In this document: positions 8,423 to 17,752 of the stretch, piece after piece | How positions within the stretch are numbered: position 1 is the first letter of the stretch | How the letters are laid out: each line of letters opens with the position of its first letter | NCBI RefSeq assembly: GCF_004297405.1 | Contig: NZ_SCVC01000021.1 | Span: 310,001 to 374,000, forward strand | DNA length: 64,000 bases | Source: Reyranella sp. | GTDB lineage: Bacteria > Pseudomonadota > Alphaproteobacteria > Reyranellales > Reyranellaceae | Reading direction: 5' to 3' | Notes under the pieces: model-generated | What the model saw: only the letters and a program-made list of their open reading frames with translations | Database searches by the model: none | What the model was told of the DNA's origin: nothing | Made by a program: the position numbers and the translations under genes

Positions 8423-9790
8423 TCAGGTGGTCGCCAGTTCCTTGTCGATCTGTTCGATCGACTTGCCCTTCGTTTCCAGCCCGAAGAAATAATAGACCAG
8501 CCCGGCCATCAGGAACCAGCAGCCGAGATAGAGAAAGGCCGTCGGAATCTGCGGCAGCGGCACATCAGGTTTAAGGTAGTTGTTCGAGCCGACGATCAGC
8601 GCTAGGCCGAGCGGCCCGATGATCTTGCCGATGCCCCCGAAGCCATAGGCCGAACCCATGCCTGTGGTGCGCAGATGCGAGGGCCAGACTTCCGCCGCGT
8701 ACGGCCCGACGATGGCGAAGCCGCCGTCAGCAAAGAAGAAGGTCAGCGCCAGGAGCAGCCAGAAGGCGGATACGCCCAACAGTACAGAGTCGTAGTTGTA
8801 ACCTGCGACAATGGTGAGAACGCCCGCGCCGATGCCTAACAGCCCTCCGCCCGAGCGCCGTCCGATCTTGTCGGAAAGGTAGGAGAAGGAAAGCCGGCCG
8901 ATGAAGCCCATGACGGTGAGCAGGATCATCATCTTGGCAGCTTCCTGCGGCGTCACCTTCAGCAGCAGCACGAACAGTGACGGCGCCCACAGCGTGATGC
9001 CGTAGACGCCCGTCTGGGCGCCGGCATTGCCGAGCCACGAAACCAGCAGACTGCGCGGATACTTGAAGAGCTCGAACCAGCTCGCCTTGGGTGGTTCTGC
9101 CGGCGGCGCCTTGGGCAGCGGCAGGTCGCTGGGCTTCATCTGAAGCGCCCAGGCGAGCGACTTGCGGGCTTCTTCGTAGCGGCCCTGGCGGACCAGCCAC
9201 ACCGGCGATTCTGGCACCCAGAGGCGGACCAGCAGGACGAGCAGCGACGGCAGCACGCCGATGGCGAACAGCAGGCGCCACTGATCGGCACCCATGAAGG
9301 CGCCCAGCACCGCACCGAGGCCGACACCCAATGGGATGACGCAAGTGACGAGGCCACCGACCCAGCCGCGCTTGCGGGCCGGCACGAACTCCTGCACCAG
9401 CGGCAGGTCCACGCAATAAAGTCCGCCGACGCCGAAGCCGACGAAGAACCGCATGATGGTGATGTAGATCCAGCCGTTCTCTGGCGTGAAATAGAGCAGG
9501 CCGGTGGCGATCGAGAAGTTCAGCACCGTACCGATGAACACCTTGCGGCGTCCGATGCGGTCGGCGAGCCAGCCCCAGATATAGGCGCCGAGGATTGCGC
9601 CGACACCGGACGACAGCAGCACGATGGCCGACTGACCGAAGGTGAGCTTCCAGGGTCCGATCAGGAAGGCGAGCACGAAGCCGATCAGGAAGTAGTCGAA
9701 GAACTCGAGAGCGTCGCCGATCACCGCCGCGGCAATGATTTTCTTCTGATTGCCGGTCAGCCGCGTCTGCCGGTCGAGAACGTCGAACAT
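8423..9790 (-). CDS. MFS transporter, metabolite:H+ symporter type
   Basis: The protein has 455 residues from the ATG at 9790 and about 12 membrane segments. The cytoplasmic-loop motif GWLADRIGRRKVF lies between helices 2 and 3, with a second copy (SYLSDKIGRRSGG) in the C-terminal half. It resembles sugar or aromatic acid porters. The start at 9790 is preferred because GGGGA lies 7 bases upstream; the ATG at 9796 would leave one base. As the first gene of the minus-strand cluster, it probably imports the substrate the downstream enzymes degrade. Confidence 0.85.
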   Translation of the reverse strand: MFDVLDRQTRLTGNQKKIIAAAVIGDALEFFDYFLIGFVLAFLIGPWKLTFGQSAIVLLSSGVGAILGAYIWGWLADRIGRRKVFIGTVLNFSIATGLLYFTPENGWIYITIMRFFVGFGVGGLYCVDLPLVQEFVPARKRGWVGGLVTCVIPLGVGLGAVLGAFMGADQWRLLFAIGVLPSLLVLLVRLWVPESPVWLVRQGRYEEARKSLAWALQMKPSDLPLPKAPPAEPPKASWFELFKYPRSLLVSWLGNAGAQTGVYGITLWAPSLFVLLLKVTPQEAAKMMILLTVMGFIGRLSFSYLSDKIGRRSGGGLLGIGAGVLTIVAGYNYDSVLLGVSAFWLLLALTFFFADGGFAIVGPYAAEVWPSHLRTTGMGSAYGFGGIGKIIGPLGLALIVGSNNYLKPDVPLPQIPTAFLYLGCWFLMAGLVYYFFGLETKGKSIEQIDKELATT

Positions 9791-9797
9791 GGACATT

Positions 9798-9802
9798 TCC
9801 CC
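9798..9802 (-). promoter_or_regulatory. Ribosome binding site that decides the MFS start
   Basis: GGGGA on the minus strand sits 7 bases before the ATG at 9790, normal spacing, but only 1 base before the ATG at 9796. It favours the shorter protein beginning MFDVLDRQ over upstream in-frame starts. Confidence 0.5.
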
Positions 9803-9981
9803 AATGCGCCTTGTCATGGGTCGGATGAGCGCATGATCCATCACAACCCTGAGCGGCAACGCTACGCTCTCGCCGTCACGAGCGACAAGCGCCGTACGTC
9901 TTTTGCGTTTGCGCGTCGAAACATGCCGCTGCATGGCGGCTCGCAGCTTTGCTACAAGGCAGGGAAGAGGGGGAGTTTGTC

Positions 9982-10842
9982 ATGCATTGGACCGATCGCC
10001 GGAAGCGCTTTCGCGCACTGCTTGCCGGACAGCGCTGTGTTCACCCAGGATCGGTGTTCGATCCGATCTCCGCGCGTATCGCTGAGGATCTTGGTTTCGA
10101 GATCGGCATGTTTGCGGGCTCCGTTGCTTCGATGACGGTGCTGGGTGCGCCCGATCTGATCGTGCTGACGTTGAGCGAGTTCGCAGACCAAGCCTATCGC
10201 ATCAATCGCGCCGGCAATCTGGCTCTGATGGTCGATGCCGATCATGGCTACGGCAATGCCCTGAACGCACGACGCACGGTCGAAGAGTTGGAGACCGCGG
10301 GCGTCGCAGGCCTGAGCCTCGAAGATACCGATCTGCCGACGCCCTATGGCACGGCCAAGCCGCGGTTGATCTCGATCGAGGAGGGCGTGGGCAAGATGAA
10401 GGCGGCGCTGGGCGGCCGCCAGGATCCCGACCTTTGCATCGCGGGCCGTACCAGCGCCGTTGCGATCACTGGCCTCGAAGATGCGATCGCCCGCGGCAAG
10501 GCCTATGAGGCGGCGGGCGTCGATGCGCTGTTCTTCGTCGGCGTGCGCACACGTGCTGAACTGGATGCCATCTCTGAGGCGACCACGTTGCCGTTGATCC
10601 TGGGCGGCGTCTCCGGTGACCTGACCGATCTTTCCTATCTCGGCGCGCGGCGGGTGCGCATCGCCCTGCAGGGGCACCAGCCCTTCGCTGCCGCGGTGAA
10701 GGCGGTCTATGAGACCCTGAAGGCCCTGCGCGACGGCACCCAGCCTTCGAAACTGCAAGGTGTCGCGAGTGCAGACCTCATGAAGCGGGTCACGCGCGAC
10801 GACGACTACGCGCACTGGACGAAGGACTTCCTGGGTGGCTGA
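9982..10842 (+). CDS. Oxaloacetate decarboxylase-like enzyme of the isocitrate lyase/PEP mutase family
   Basis: The 286-residue protein (ATG 9982, behind GAGGGGGAG) is very similar in layout to Pseudomonas PA4872-type oxaloacetate decarboxylase. Shared elements include the VFDPISARIAEDLGFE start, DADHGYGNALN metal-binding motif, SLEDTDLP, and EEGVGKMKAAL. The enzyme would convert oxaloacetate to pyruvate with Mg2+, feeding central metabolism. It is a single gene, divergent from the MFS cluster and convergent with the transglutaminase gene four bases beyond its stop. Confidence 0.87.
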   Translation: MHWTDRRKRFRALLAGQRCVHPGSVFDPISARIAEDLGFEIGMFAGSVASMTVLGAPDLIVLTLSEFADQAYRINRAGNLALMVDADHGYGNALNARRTVEELETAGVAGLSLEDTDLPTPYGTAKPRLISIEEGVGKMKAALGGRQDPDLCIAGRTSAVAITGLEDAIARGKAYEAAGVDALFFVGVRTRAELDAISEATTLPLILGGVSGDLTDLSYLGARRVRIALQGHQPFAAAVKAVYETLKALRDGTQPSKLQGVASADLMKRVTRDDDYAHWTKDFLGG

Positions 10843-10845
10843 GCG

Positions 10846-11724
10846 TCAATCCGTGGGGACGAGGGTGACGGCTACGCCGTAAGAGTGTGAATCGCCACCG
10901 AGGATGACGCCGCGCAGCGGGCTCACGTCGGAGAAGTCGCGACCCCACGCGACGGCGACGTGATCCTCCTGCGCCACGAGATCGTTGGTCGGGTCGAGAT
11001 GGACCCAGCCGGCTTGTTCGCCACACCAGACAGCGACCCAGGCATGGCTGGCGTCGGCGCCACGCAAGGCGATCTCATCCTTGGAGTGAACGGTGCGGAT
11101 GTAGCCCGAGACGTAGCCGGCCGCGAGGCCGTGGGCACGCAGCGCGGCGATCTCGACATGGGCAAAGTCCTGGCAGACACCGGCCTTGCCAGCGAAGACC
11201 TCGGCGAGGGGCGTGCTGATATCGGTCGCGCCGGGGTGATATTCGAAGTCGGCCTTGATGCGCGACGTGAGCTCGCGGGCAGCCTCGAGAATCGGCCGAC
11301 CGGCGGTGAAAGATGGGGCGCCGTACGCACGTAGTGCCGAGACCGAAGGGACGAGCGGCGAGTCGTAGACGAATTCACTCGCCTCGACCGGGACGGGAAA
11401 GCCATTGCCGTTCAGCGCAGCACGGATTTCTTCCCAGGAAGGCGTCGACGCCATGGGGGGCGGCTCAGGAAAGCGCACATCGACTTCAGCACGTACTTCT
11501 ATGTCGAAGCGGGTATGCGGCTTGTCGATGCGGTAGATGTCGATGAGGTTGCCGAAATGATCGACATGCTGTGCCGCCAACGCTGGCACGGGGTCGGTCT
11601 CGATGCCGATCGAACTTACCTTCTGGCCGGGAAAGTCGCGGGCGCGCAGATGGGCAATGTGATGCGCGGAGTCGACCGCGCTGGCGTAGGCGTAGGTGGT
11701 GCGGTGCGAGAGCAGGTAGCGCAT
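10846..11724 (-). CDS. Transglutaminase-like cysteine peptidase/amidase
   Basis: The 292-residue protein has the bacterial transglutaminase N-terminal domain (residues 1-100) followed by a transglutaminase core with Cys184 (GVCQDFAH), His227 (SHAW) and Asp244 (LDPT). No signal peptide is seen, so it is probably cytoplasmic. It is the last gene of a three-gene operon with an ATP-grasp/alpha-E protein (5-base gap) and a DUF2126 transglutaminase. Such proteins probably hydrolyse or transfer an amide bond made by the ATP-grasp partner. Confidence 0.9.
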   Translation of the reverse strand: MRYLLSHRTTYAYASAVDSAHHIAHLRARDFPGQKVSSIGIETDPVPALAAQHVDHFGNLIDIYRIDKPHTRFDIEVRAEVDVRFPEPPPMASTPSWEEIRAALNGNGFPVPVEASEFVYDSPLVPSVSALRAYGAPSFTAGRPILEAARELTSRIKADFEYHPGATDISTPLAEVFAGKAGVCQDFAHVEIAALRAHGLAAGYVSGYIRTVHSKDEIALRGADASHAWVAVWCGEQAGWVHLDPTNDLVAQEDHVAVAWGRDFSDVSPLRGVILGGDSHSYGVAVTLVPTD

Positions 11725-11729
11725 GGGGG

Positions 11730-14228
11730 TCAGCCGCCGAACGAACCGACAGCTTGCGCGGCCGGTACATGACTGAAATAGGCGCGCGTGATCGCCTCGG
11801 AGAGCTGGTCGAGCCGTTGGTCGGCGTCGGACACCACGTCGCGCAGCATGGCAAGGGCCAGCCCTTCGTGGCGCCAGGCCTGCTCGTCGCCGGCGAACTG
11901 GCGCACGGTGGCTTCGAAGTCTTTCTCGAGTGACGTCGGCAGCGAGGGCACGCGGACGTGGGAGGCACGCGCCAGATAGGCGAGATGGCCGTTGATGGTG
12001 TGGAGCTGGAACATCAACGCACGCGGATTGCTGTCATCCAGCACGACCAGGTCGAGCACCGGCGCGGGCTGGAGCTGGCCGAGATAACGCGTCCGGTAGG
12101 TGATGGTGCTGTCGCAGAGTTCGAGAGCGAGGCGCATCGCGGCTTCCCAATCGATCGGCGACTGGATGAAAGGGGTCAGTGCACTATTCAGCACATGCTG
12201 CGCACGCTCCAGCCGACGCCCGAGGTCGAGGAAGCGCCAACCTGTACCGCGGGTCATGTTCTCCTGCGCCAGGCCCGACAGCGTGGCGACGAAGCGGACG
12301 ATCTCGTCGAGCGCGTCGAGCAACGGATCGAGGTTGCCGCGCGCCGCCAGCAGGCGGTGGCGCACTTCGCTCATCAGCGGGCCGGCTGCCGTCGTCATGT
12401 CGGCCGAGAAACGATCACGCATGGTGGCGGCGAGACGCTGTATGGCATCGAGCACGGTGGCGAGACCGCGATCGTCAGCCACGACAGTCGCCAGACCCTG
12501 CTGGAAGGCGGCGCTGTCGGGCGCGGCCAGCGCGGTCGTGTGATCCATCAAATTGGCCTGTTCGAGCAGACGGCCGAGCAACCGCAACTCGACCATATCA
12601 CGCGGACCCATGGTGCCTTGCGCGACGCGTATCGCCGTGGTGCGCAGCAGGCGGGCGTCGTTGTCCAGCCGCTCGATATAGCGACCCAGCCAGAAGAGAT
12701 TGTCGGCAACGCGGCTTTGCAGATCGGCGCTGCCACGCTCTACGGCGAGCTGGTGGAAGCGCCGCATCGGCGGCACCTGGACGTCGGCTGCATCCTCAGC
12801 CAGCACCCAGACATCCTTCAGCGTACCGTTCAGCCGTCCCAGCGAACGCAGCGCCGTATCGCCGATGGGTTCGCGTGCCAGTCCACCCGGCAGGACGCGG
12901 TAGCTGTCGCCGTCGGCGACCACGAAGGCGCGCAGGACGACGGCCGATGGTGCCAGAGTCTGGCCGTCCCATTTGGGCGTCAGCGATGGCGTCATCGGAT
13001 ATTGCGCCACGAACTGGCCAGGCTGCGCGCGAATGCGCTCTTCCAGCGCCTTGCGGTCCGGCGGTTCGAGCATGCCGACGACGATCGGTTCGCGATCGGC
13101 GCCGAGGCAGGGCCGCACAATCATCAGGTCGAGGTTGGCCAGCGCGAAGGTGAGGGCCGAGGGCTCTCCCAGCCACCAGACGTCGAGCGACGGCAGGTCG
13201 AGGCCATGACCCAGCAGGCGCTGGCTCAGTCGATCCAGGAAGGGGATCAACGCTGGCGTCTCGACCAGGCCCGAGCCCAGGGCATTGGCGAGCGCGATGC
13301 GGCCGTTGCGGGTCGCCTCGACCATGCCGGTGACGCCGAGGGCCGAATCGGCACGCAGCTCCAGTGGATCGGCGAAAGCGCTGTTCAGCCGGCGCAGCAG
13401 CACATGGACAGGTCTGAGACCGGCTAGCGTCTTGATCGAGACCTGACCATCGCGGGCCACGAGATCACCACCCTCGACCAGGGGCACGCCGAGCAGCCGC
13501 GAGAGATAGACATGCTCGAAATAGGTCGCCGACAAGGAGCCGGGTGTCAGCACCGCCATGTTGGGTTGGGCGACTGCAGCAGGCGCCATCGCCTGCAAGG
13601 AGTCGTGCCAGCGGTCGATGAAGGGCCGCAGGTGACGGATCGGGACGGAGCGAAACGCTTCGGGCAGGCTGCGCGCCAGGACACGACGCATTTCGATCGC
13701 ATAGCCGATGCCCGAGGGAACCTCCGTGTGATCGGCCAGCACGTACCAGCGGCCATCACCCAGCCGCACGAGATCGACGGCATAGTTGGCGAGGTGGCGC
13801 TCGGGCGCCTTGCCGTCGGTGACCTGCACGGGGCGCAGGAAATGCTGGTTGGCATGCACCAGCATGGGCGGCAGCAGATGTTCCTTCAGGAGGTGCTGGG
13901 GGCCGTAGAGATCAGCCAGCATCGCATCGAGCAAATGGGCGCGCTGGATAAGACCCGCTTCCAGCGCCGACCACTCATCGGGCGCGATCACGAAGGGTAG
14001 GGGATCGAAGGTCCAGCGCGGCGCACCGCGATCGTCGAGCAGGTTGACGGTGGCGCCCGATTCTTCGAGCTGCCGGCGCGCACTCTCGACGCGTTCGCTC
14101 AGCCCGCCCGGAAGCGAGCGGATGACGCTCAGAATGCCTTGCCAGTGGTAGCGGATCGACTTCTGGCCGGTGACCAGTTCGTCATACGCGCTTGCCGGCG
14201 AAGAGATGAGGCCGCGCAACGACTCCAT
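11730..14228 (-). CDS. Circularly permuted ATP-grasp fused to alpha-E domain
   Basis: The 832-residue protein fuses two parts that are often separate genes. Residues about 1-480 are a circularly permuted ATP-grasp domain (COG2308-like; segments YGPQHLLKEHLLPP, ADHTEVPSGIGYAIEMRR, LVEGGDLVARDGQV). Residues about 510-830 are a helical alpha-E domain (COG2307-like; ADNLFWLGRYIERLDNDARLL). ATP-grasp enzymes of this type are predicted to form peptide or amide bonds. Flanking transglutaminases in the same operon support a peptide-building and -trimming role, but the substrate is unknown. Confidence 0.92.
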   Translation of the reverse strand: MESLRGLISSPASAYDELVTGQKSIRYHWQGILSVIRSLPGGLSERVESARRQLEESGATVNLLDDRGAPRWTFDPLPFVIAPDEWSALEAGLIQRAHLLDAMLADLYGPQHLLKEHLLPPMLVHANQHFLRPVQVTDGKAPERHLANYAVDLVRLGDGRWYVLADHTEVPSGIGYAIEMRRVLARSLPEAFRSVPIRHLRPFIDRWHDSLQAMAPAAVAQPNMAVLTPGSLSATYFEHVYLSRLLGVPLVEGGDLVARDGQVSIKTLAGLRPVHVLLRRLNSAFADPLELRADSALGVTGMVEATRNGRIALANALGSGLVETPALIPFLDRLSQRLLGHGLDLPSLDVWWLGEPSALTFALANLDLMIVRPCLGADREPIVVGMLEPPDRKALEERIRAQPGQFVAQYPMTPSLTPKWDGQTLAPSAVVLRAFVVADGDSYRVLPGGLAREPIGDTALRSLGRLNGTLKDVWVLAEDAADVQVPPMRRFHQLAVERGSADLQSRVADNLFWLGRYIERLDNDARLLRTTAIRVAQGTMGPRDMVELRLLGRLLEQANLMDHTTALAAPDSAAFQQGLATVVADDRGLATVLDAIQRLAATMRDRFSADMTTAAGPLMSEVRHRLLAARGNLDPLLDALDEIVRFVATLSGLAQENMTRGTGWRFLDLGRRLERAQHVLNSALTPFIQSPIDWEAAMRLALELCDSTITYRTRYLGQLQPAPVLDLVVLDDSNPRALMFQLHTINGHLAYLARASHVRVPSLPTSLEKDFEATVRQFAGDEQAWRHEGLALAMLRDVVSDADQRLDQLSEAITRAYFSHVPAAQAVGSFGG

Positions 14229-14295
14229 GGGTCCGCGAAAGGAAAATCGACTAGATTGGCCAGAATCGCACGGGGAGCGGGCGAGGTCTACCGCA

Positions 14296-17200
14296 TCAGG
14301 CGCGACGCAGATCGAGTGTCAGTGGATGCTCGGGATTGTCGAGCGGGCGCGGTTCGGAAGTGGTGCCGCCGGTATAGCCGATCGGGAAGAAGCGGGAACG
14401 CCGGCGGGCCTCAGCCTCGTTGGCGTTGACCGGCACGCGGTCGTAGTTGCGGCCGCCGGGGTGGGAGACATGATAGGTGCAGCCACCGATCGATCGGCCG
14501 TTCCAGCTGTCATGGATGTCGAAGATCAAAGGCGCATGCACGCCGATGGTAGGATGCAGAGCATTGGCCGGTTGCCAGGCGCGATATCGCACGCCGGCGA
14601 CATATTCCCCGGCGATGCCCGTGGCGCGCAGCGGCAAGCGCCAGCCGTTGCAGGCGACGGTGTGGCGCTGATCGTTCAGTCCAGTGACCTTGACCTGCAG
14701 TCGCTCGACCGAGGAGTCGACGTAACGCACCGTGCCGCCGCCCCCCGGTTCCTCGCCCAGCACATGCCACGGCTCGAGGGCGTGGCGCAGTTCCAGCTCG
14801 ATGCCGCGCTGGGCCATCTCGCCGAGGCGCGGAAACCTGAATTCGAAGTGCGGCGCGAACCATTCCGGCGCGAAGTGGTAGCCAGCCTCGGCCAGATCGG
14901 AAAGCACGTCGGTGAAATCCTGCCAGACGAAGTGCGGCAGCATGAAATCGTCGTGCAGGCGCGTGCCCCAACGGCTGAGCGGGCGCTCGTAGGGCCGGTC
15001 CCAGAACTTTGCGACCAGGCCGCGCAACAGGGCCTGCTGCGCCACACTCATGCGCCAGTGCGGCGGCATCTCGAAGGCGCGCAATTCCAGCAGGCCGCGA
15101 CGGCCGGCGGCGGAGTCGGGCGTGAAGAGCTTGTCGATGCAGAACTCGGTGCGATGCGCGTTGCCGGTCGCATCGACCAGCAGGTTGCGGAAGATGCGGT
15201 CGACCAGCCAGGGCGGTGTCTGGCGGCCCGGCTCGATCTGCCGGAAGGCGATCTCCAGCTCGTGCAGCGCATCGTTGCGCGCCTCGTCGACCCGGGGATG
15301 CTGACTGGTCGGGCCGATGAACAGGCCGGAGAAGAGATAGGAGAGCGAGGGATGGTTGAGCCAGTAGCCCAGTAAGCTCTTCAGCAGGTCGGGCCGGCGC
15401 AGCATCGGCGAGTCGGGTGCGGAGGGGCCACCCAACACGAAGTGATTGCCGCCGCCGGTGCCAGTGTGACGGCCATCGATCATGAACTTCTGGGCGCCGA
15501 GCCGCGTCGTGCGCGCCTCCTCGTAGACGATCTCGGTGCGCTGTACGAGTTCGCGCCAGTTGGTCGAGGGATGGATGTTCACCTCGATCACACCGGGGTC
15601 GGGTGTGACGCTGAAGCTCTGCAGGCGTGAATCGCCGCCGGGCGGCGGATAGCCTTCGAGGAAGACCGGCTGGCGCAACTCCTCGGCCGTATCCTCGATT
15701 GCCGCGACAAGTTCGAGATAGTCCTCGGTATGCTCGGTCGGCGGCATGAAGACATAGAGGTGGCCGTCGCGTGGTTCGAAGACCATGGCGGTGCGCACAA
15801 TCCAGGACGGCGATGAGCCGACGCCCGGCTGCATCGCGAGATCCGGCGCCAGGGCGCGCTGCCACGCTTCGCGGCGCGCAGCATCACCGTCGCCGTTGGC
15901 ATCGGTGGCGATATTACGTTCCTGCCGGCGCAGGACAGGCGCGCGTCGAAAAGCGTCAAGCGGCGGCAGATCGGGATGCGGCGCCATCGGGTCGGGTTCG
16001 ACGATGAAGCCGGCATCCAAGGGTGCTGCCCATGGCAGCGAATCCAACGGCAAGCGGAAGCCGACCGGCGAATCGCCGGGGATGAGATAGCATTTCTCCG
16101 AACGCAGGAACCACGGTCCGCTCTTCCAGCGTCCGCTGTGTCCGTTCTGTGCCTTGCCGTTCTCGCGCGCGACAGGCAGCACATAGCCCACGGCCGATTC
16201 GAGGCCCTTCTCGAAGATGCGGGCGAGCCGCTCGCGCTCCAGCGGATCCTTCACTTTCGATTCGTCGACCGTGACGTTGCTGGGCAGCCGCCGCTCGCGC
16301 CACAGGTAGTACCAGGTGTCCTCGAAGGCGCCGAACAGATAGCCAGGATCGAGTTGCAGGCGCTGCGCGAAGGCGAGCGCGAAGCGATGCGCTGTTTCAG
16401 GCGTGACGTTGGTCGGCTTCGATTCTAGCGCATAGAGATGCGGATTGCGCCAGATCGGCTGGCCATCCTTGCGCCAATGGCAGTTCAGCGCCCAGCGCGG
16501 CAACTGCTCGCCGGGATACCATTTGCCCTGGCCGAAATGCAGCAGCGGCCCCTGGCCAAACCGGTCCGCCAACTTGCGGAACAGCACGCCGGCCAGGCGC
16601 CGCTTCTCCGGTCCCAGCGCCAGTGTGTTCCACTCGGCGCCGTCCATATCGTCGACCGACACGAAGGTCGGCTCGCCACCCATGGTGAGCCGCACATCGT
16701 GCTGGCCGATATCGTGTTCGATCGCCTCGCCGACTTCGAGCAGGCTCGCCCACTGTGCGTCGGTGTAGGGCTTGGTGGTGCGCGGTGTCTCGCGCACGCG
16801 CGCCACCGACATCTCGTGCGCGAATTCGACCTCGGCCTCTTCGACCAGCCCTTCGACTGGCGCCGCACTGGAGGGTTCGGGGGTGCAGGCGAGCGGGATA
16901 TGGCCTTCGCCGGTCAGCAAGCCCGAAGTCGGGTCGAGGCCGATCCAGCCGGCGCCCGGCAGGTAAACCTCGCACCAGGCATGGAGATCGGTGAAGTCGT
17001 GCGTCGGCCCTTCGGGGCCGTCCAGCGGCTTCTCGTCGGGCATGAGCTGGATCAGGTAGCCCGAGGCGAAGCGTGCCGCGAAGCCCAGGTGACGCAGAAT
17101 GGTGACCAGCAGCCAGCCGGTGTCGCGGCACGAGCCCTTGGCGAGGCCAAGCGTCTCCTCGCAGGTCTGCACGCCCGGCTCCAGGCGCACGATGTAACCG

Positions 17201-17667
17201 ATTTCTTTTTGCAGCCGCGCATTCAGCCCGACGATGAAATCGACAGTGCGTTGCGGGCTGCGGTCGACCTTGGCGAGCCAGGCCTTCAGCAGCGGTCCCG
17301 GCGGCTCGAGCTTGCGGAACGGGGCGATCTCCTCCGCCAGCGAAGCGTCGTAGGCGAAAGGCCACTGCTCAGCCTCGGGCACCAGGAAGAAGTCGAACGG
17401 ATTGTTCACCGACATGTCGGCGACGAGGTCGATAGTCACCTCGAACAAGTCGGTCTTTTCCGGGAAAACTAGGCGCGCCAGGTGATTGCCCTGCGGGTCC
17501 TGTTGCCAGTTGATGAAATGCTGGGCCGGCGTGACCTTGAGCGAATAGGAGAGGACAGGCGTGCGGCTGTGCGGCGCCGGCCTGAGACGCACGATCTGGG
17601 GTCCCAGAGCGACCGGCCGATCGTATCGGTAGGTCGTACGATGATGCAGCGCGACGTGGATGCTCAT
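14296..17667 (-). CDS. Transglutaminase fused to DUF2126
   Basis: The 1123-residue cytoplasmic protein has an N-terminal transglutaminase domain with Cys180 (KGSCRDTGWL), His229 (DLHAWCEVY) and Asp245 (GLDPTSG). A large C-terminal DUF2126 region runs from about residue 320 to the end, with motifs such as RLTMGGEPTFVS and DGRHTGTGGGNHFVLGG. It is the first gene of the operon shared with the ATP-grasp/alpha-E fusion. The DUF2126 region has a charged, Gly-rich motif suggestive of a catalytic domain, but its reaction is not established. Confidence 0.92.
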   Translation of the reverse strand: MSIHVALHHRTTYRYDRPVALGPQIVRLRPAPHSRTPVLSYSLKVTPAQHFINWQQDPQGNHLARLVFPEKTDLFEVTIDLVADMSVNNPFDFFLVPEAEQWPFAYDASLAEEIAPFRKLEPPGPLLKAWLAKVDRSPQRTVDFIVGLNARLQKEIGYIVRLEPGVQTCEETLGLAKGSCRDTGWLLVTILRHLGFAARFASGYLIQLMPDEKPLDGPEGPTHDFTDLHAWCEVYLPGAGWIGLDPTSGLLTGEGHIPLACTPEPSSAAPVEGLVEEAEVEFAHEMSVARVRETPRTTKPYTDAQWASLLEVGEAIEHDIGQHDVRLTMGGEPTFVSVDDMDGAEWNTLALGPEKRRLAGVLFRKLADRFGQGPLLHFGQGKWYPGEQLPRWALNCHWRKDGQPIWRNPHLYALESKPTNVTPETAHRFALAFAQRLQLDPGYLFGAFEDTWYYLWRERRLPSNVTVDESKVKDPLERERLARIFEKGLESAVGYVLPVARENGKAQNGHSGRWKSGPWFLRSEKCYLIPGDSPVGFRLPLDSLPWAAPLDAGFIVEPDPMAPHPDLPPLDAFRRAPVLRRQERNIATDANGDGDAARREAWQRALAPDLAMQPGVGSSPSWIVRTAMVFEPRDGHLYVFMPPTEHTEDYLELVAAIEDTAEELRQPVFLEGYPPPGGDSRLQSFSVTPDPGVIEVNIHPSTNWRELVQRTEIVYEEARTTRLGAQKFMIDGRHTGTGGGNHFVLGGPSAPDSPMLRRPDLLKSLLGYWLNHPSLSYLFSGLFIGPTSQHPRVDEARNDALHELEIAFRQIEPGRQTPPWLVDRIFRNLLVDATGNAHRTEFCIDKLFTPDSAAGRRGLLELRAFEMPPHWRMSVAQQALLRGLVAKFWDRPYERPLSRWGTRLHDDFMLPHFVWQDFTDVLSDLAEAGYHFAPEWFAPHFEFRFPRLGEMAQRGIELELRHALEPWHVLGEEPGGGGTVRYVDSSVERLQVKVTGLNDQRHTVACNGWRLPLRATGIAGEYVAGVRYRAWQPANALHPTIGVHAPLIFDIHDSWNGRSIGGCTYHVSHPGGRNYDRVPVNANEAEARRRSRFFPIGYTGGTTSEPRPLDNPEHPLTLDLRRA

Positions 17668-17713
17668 GACGACCGATGGGCTCCCTCTGAGACTAGCCTA
17701 AGCAAGTGACATG

Positions 17714-17752
17714 CCAGTGTCAGCCGGCCAGTGTCAGCCAGCACGTGTCAGC
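17714..17752. repeat. Short degenerate tandem repeat, 14-bp unit
   Basis: CCAGTGTCAGCC occurs at 17714-17725 and again at 17728-17739, followed by a partial third unit with GTGTCAGC (17745-17752). The period is 14 bp. The array lies between the start of the DUF2126 gene and the HxlR gene and just enters the HxlR stop codon. It could be a small regulator-binding array or slippage product. Confidence 0.55.

Noticed and set aside
6290..8605. A 771-codon open frame on the + strand
   Set aside because: It is antisense to four well-recognised minus-strand genes with intact motifs, and its translation resembles no family. GC-rich codon bias on the other strand leaves such frames open.
17714..17752. 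CRISPR-like array
   Set aside because: Repeats of 12 bases with 2-base spacing are far too short, and no cas genes are present.
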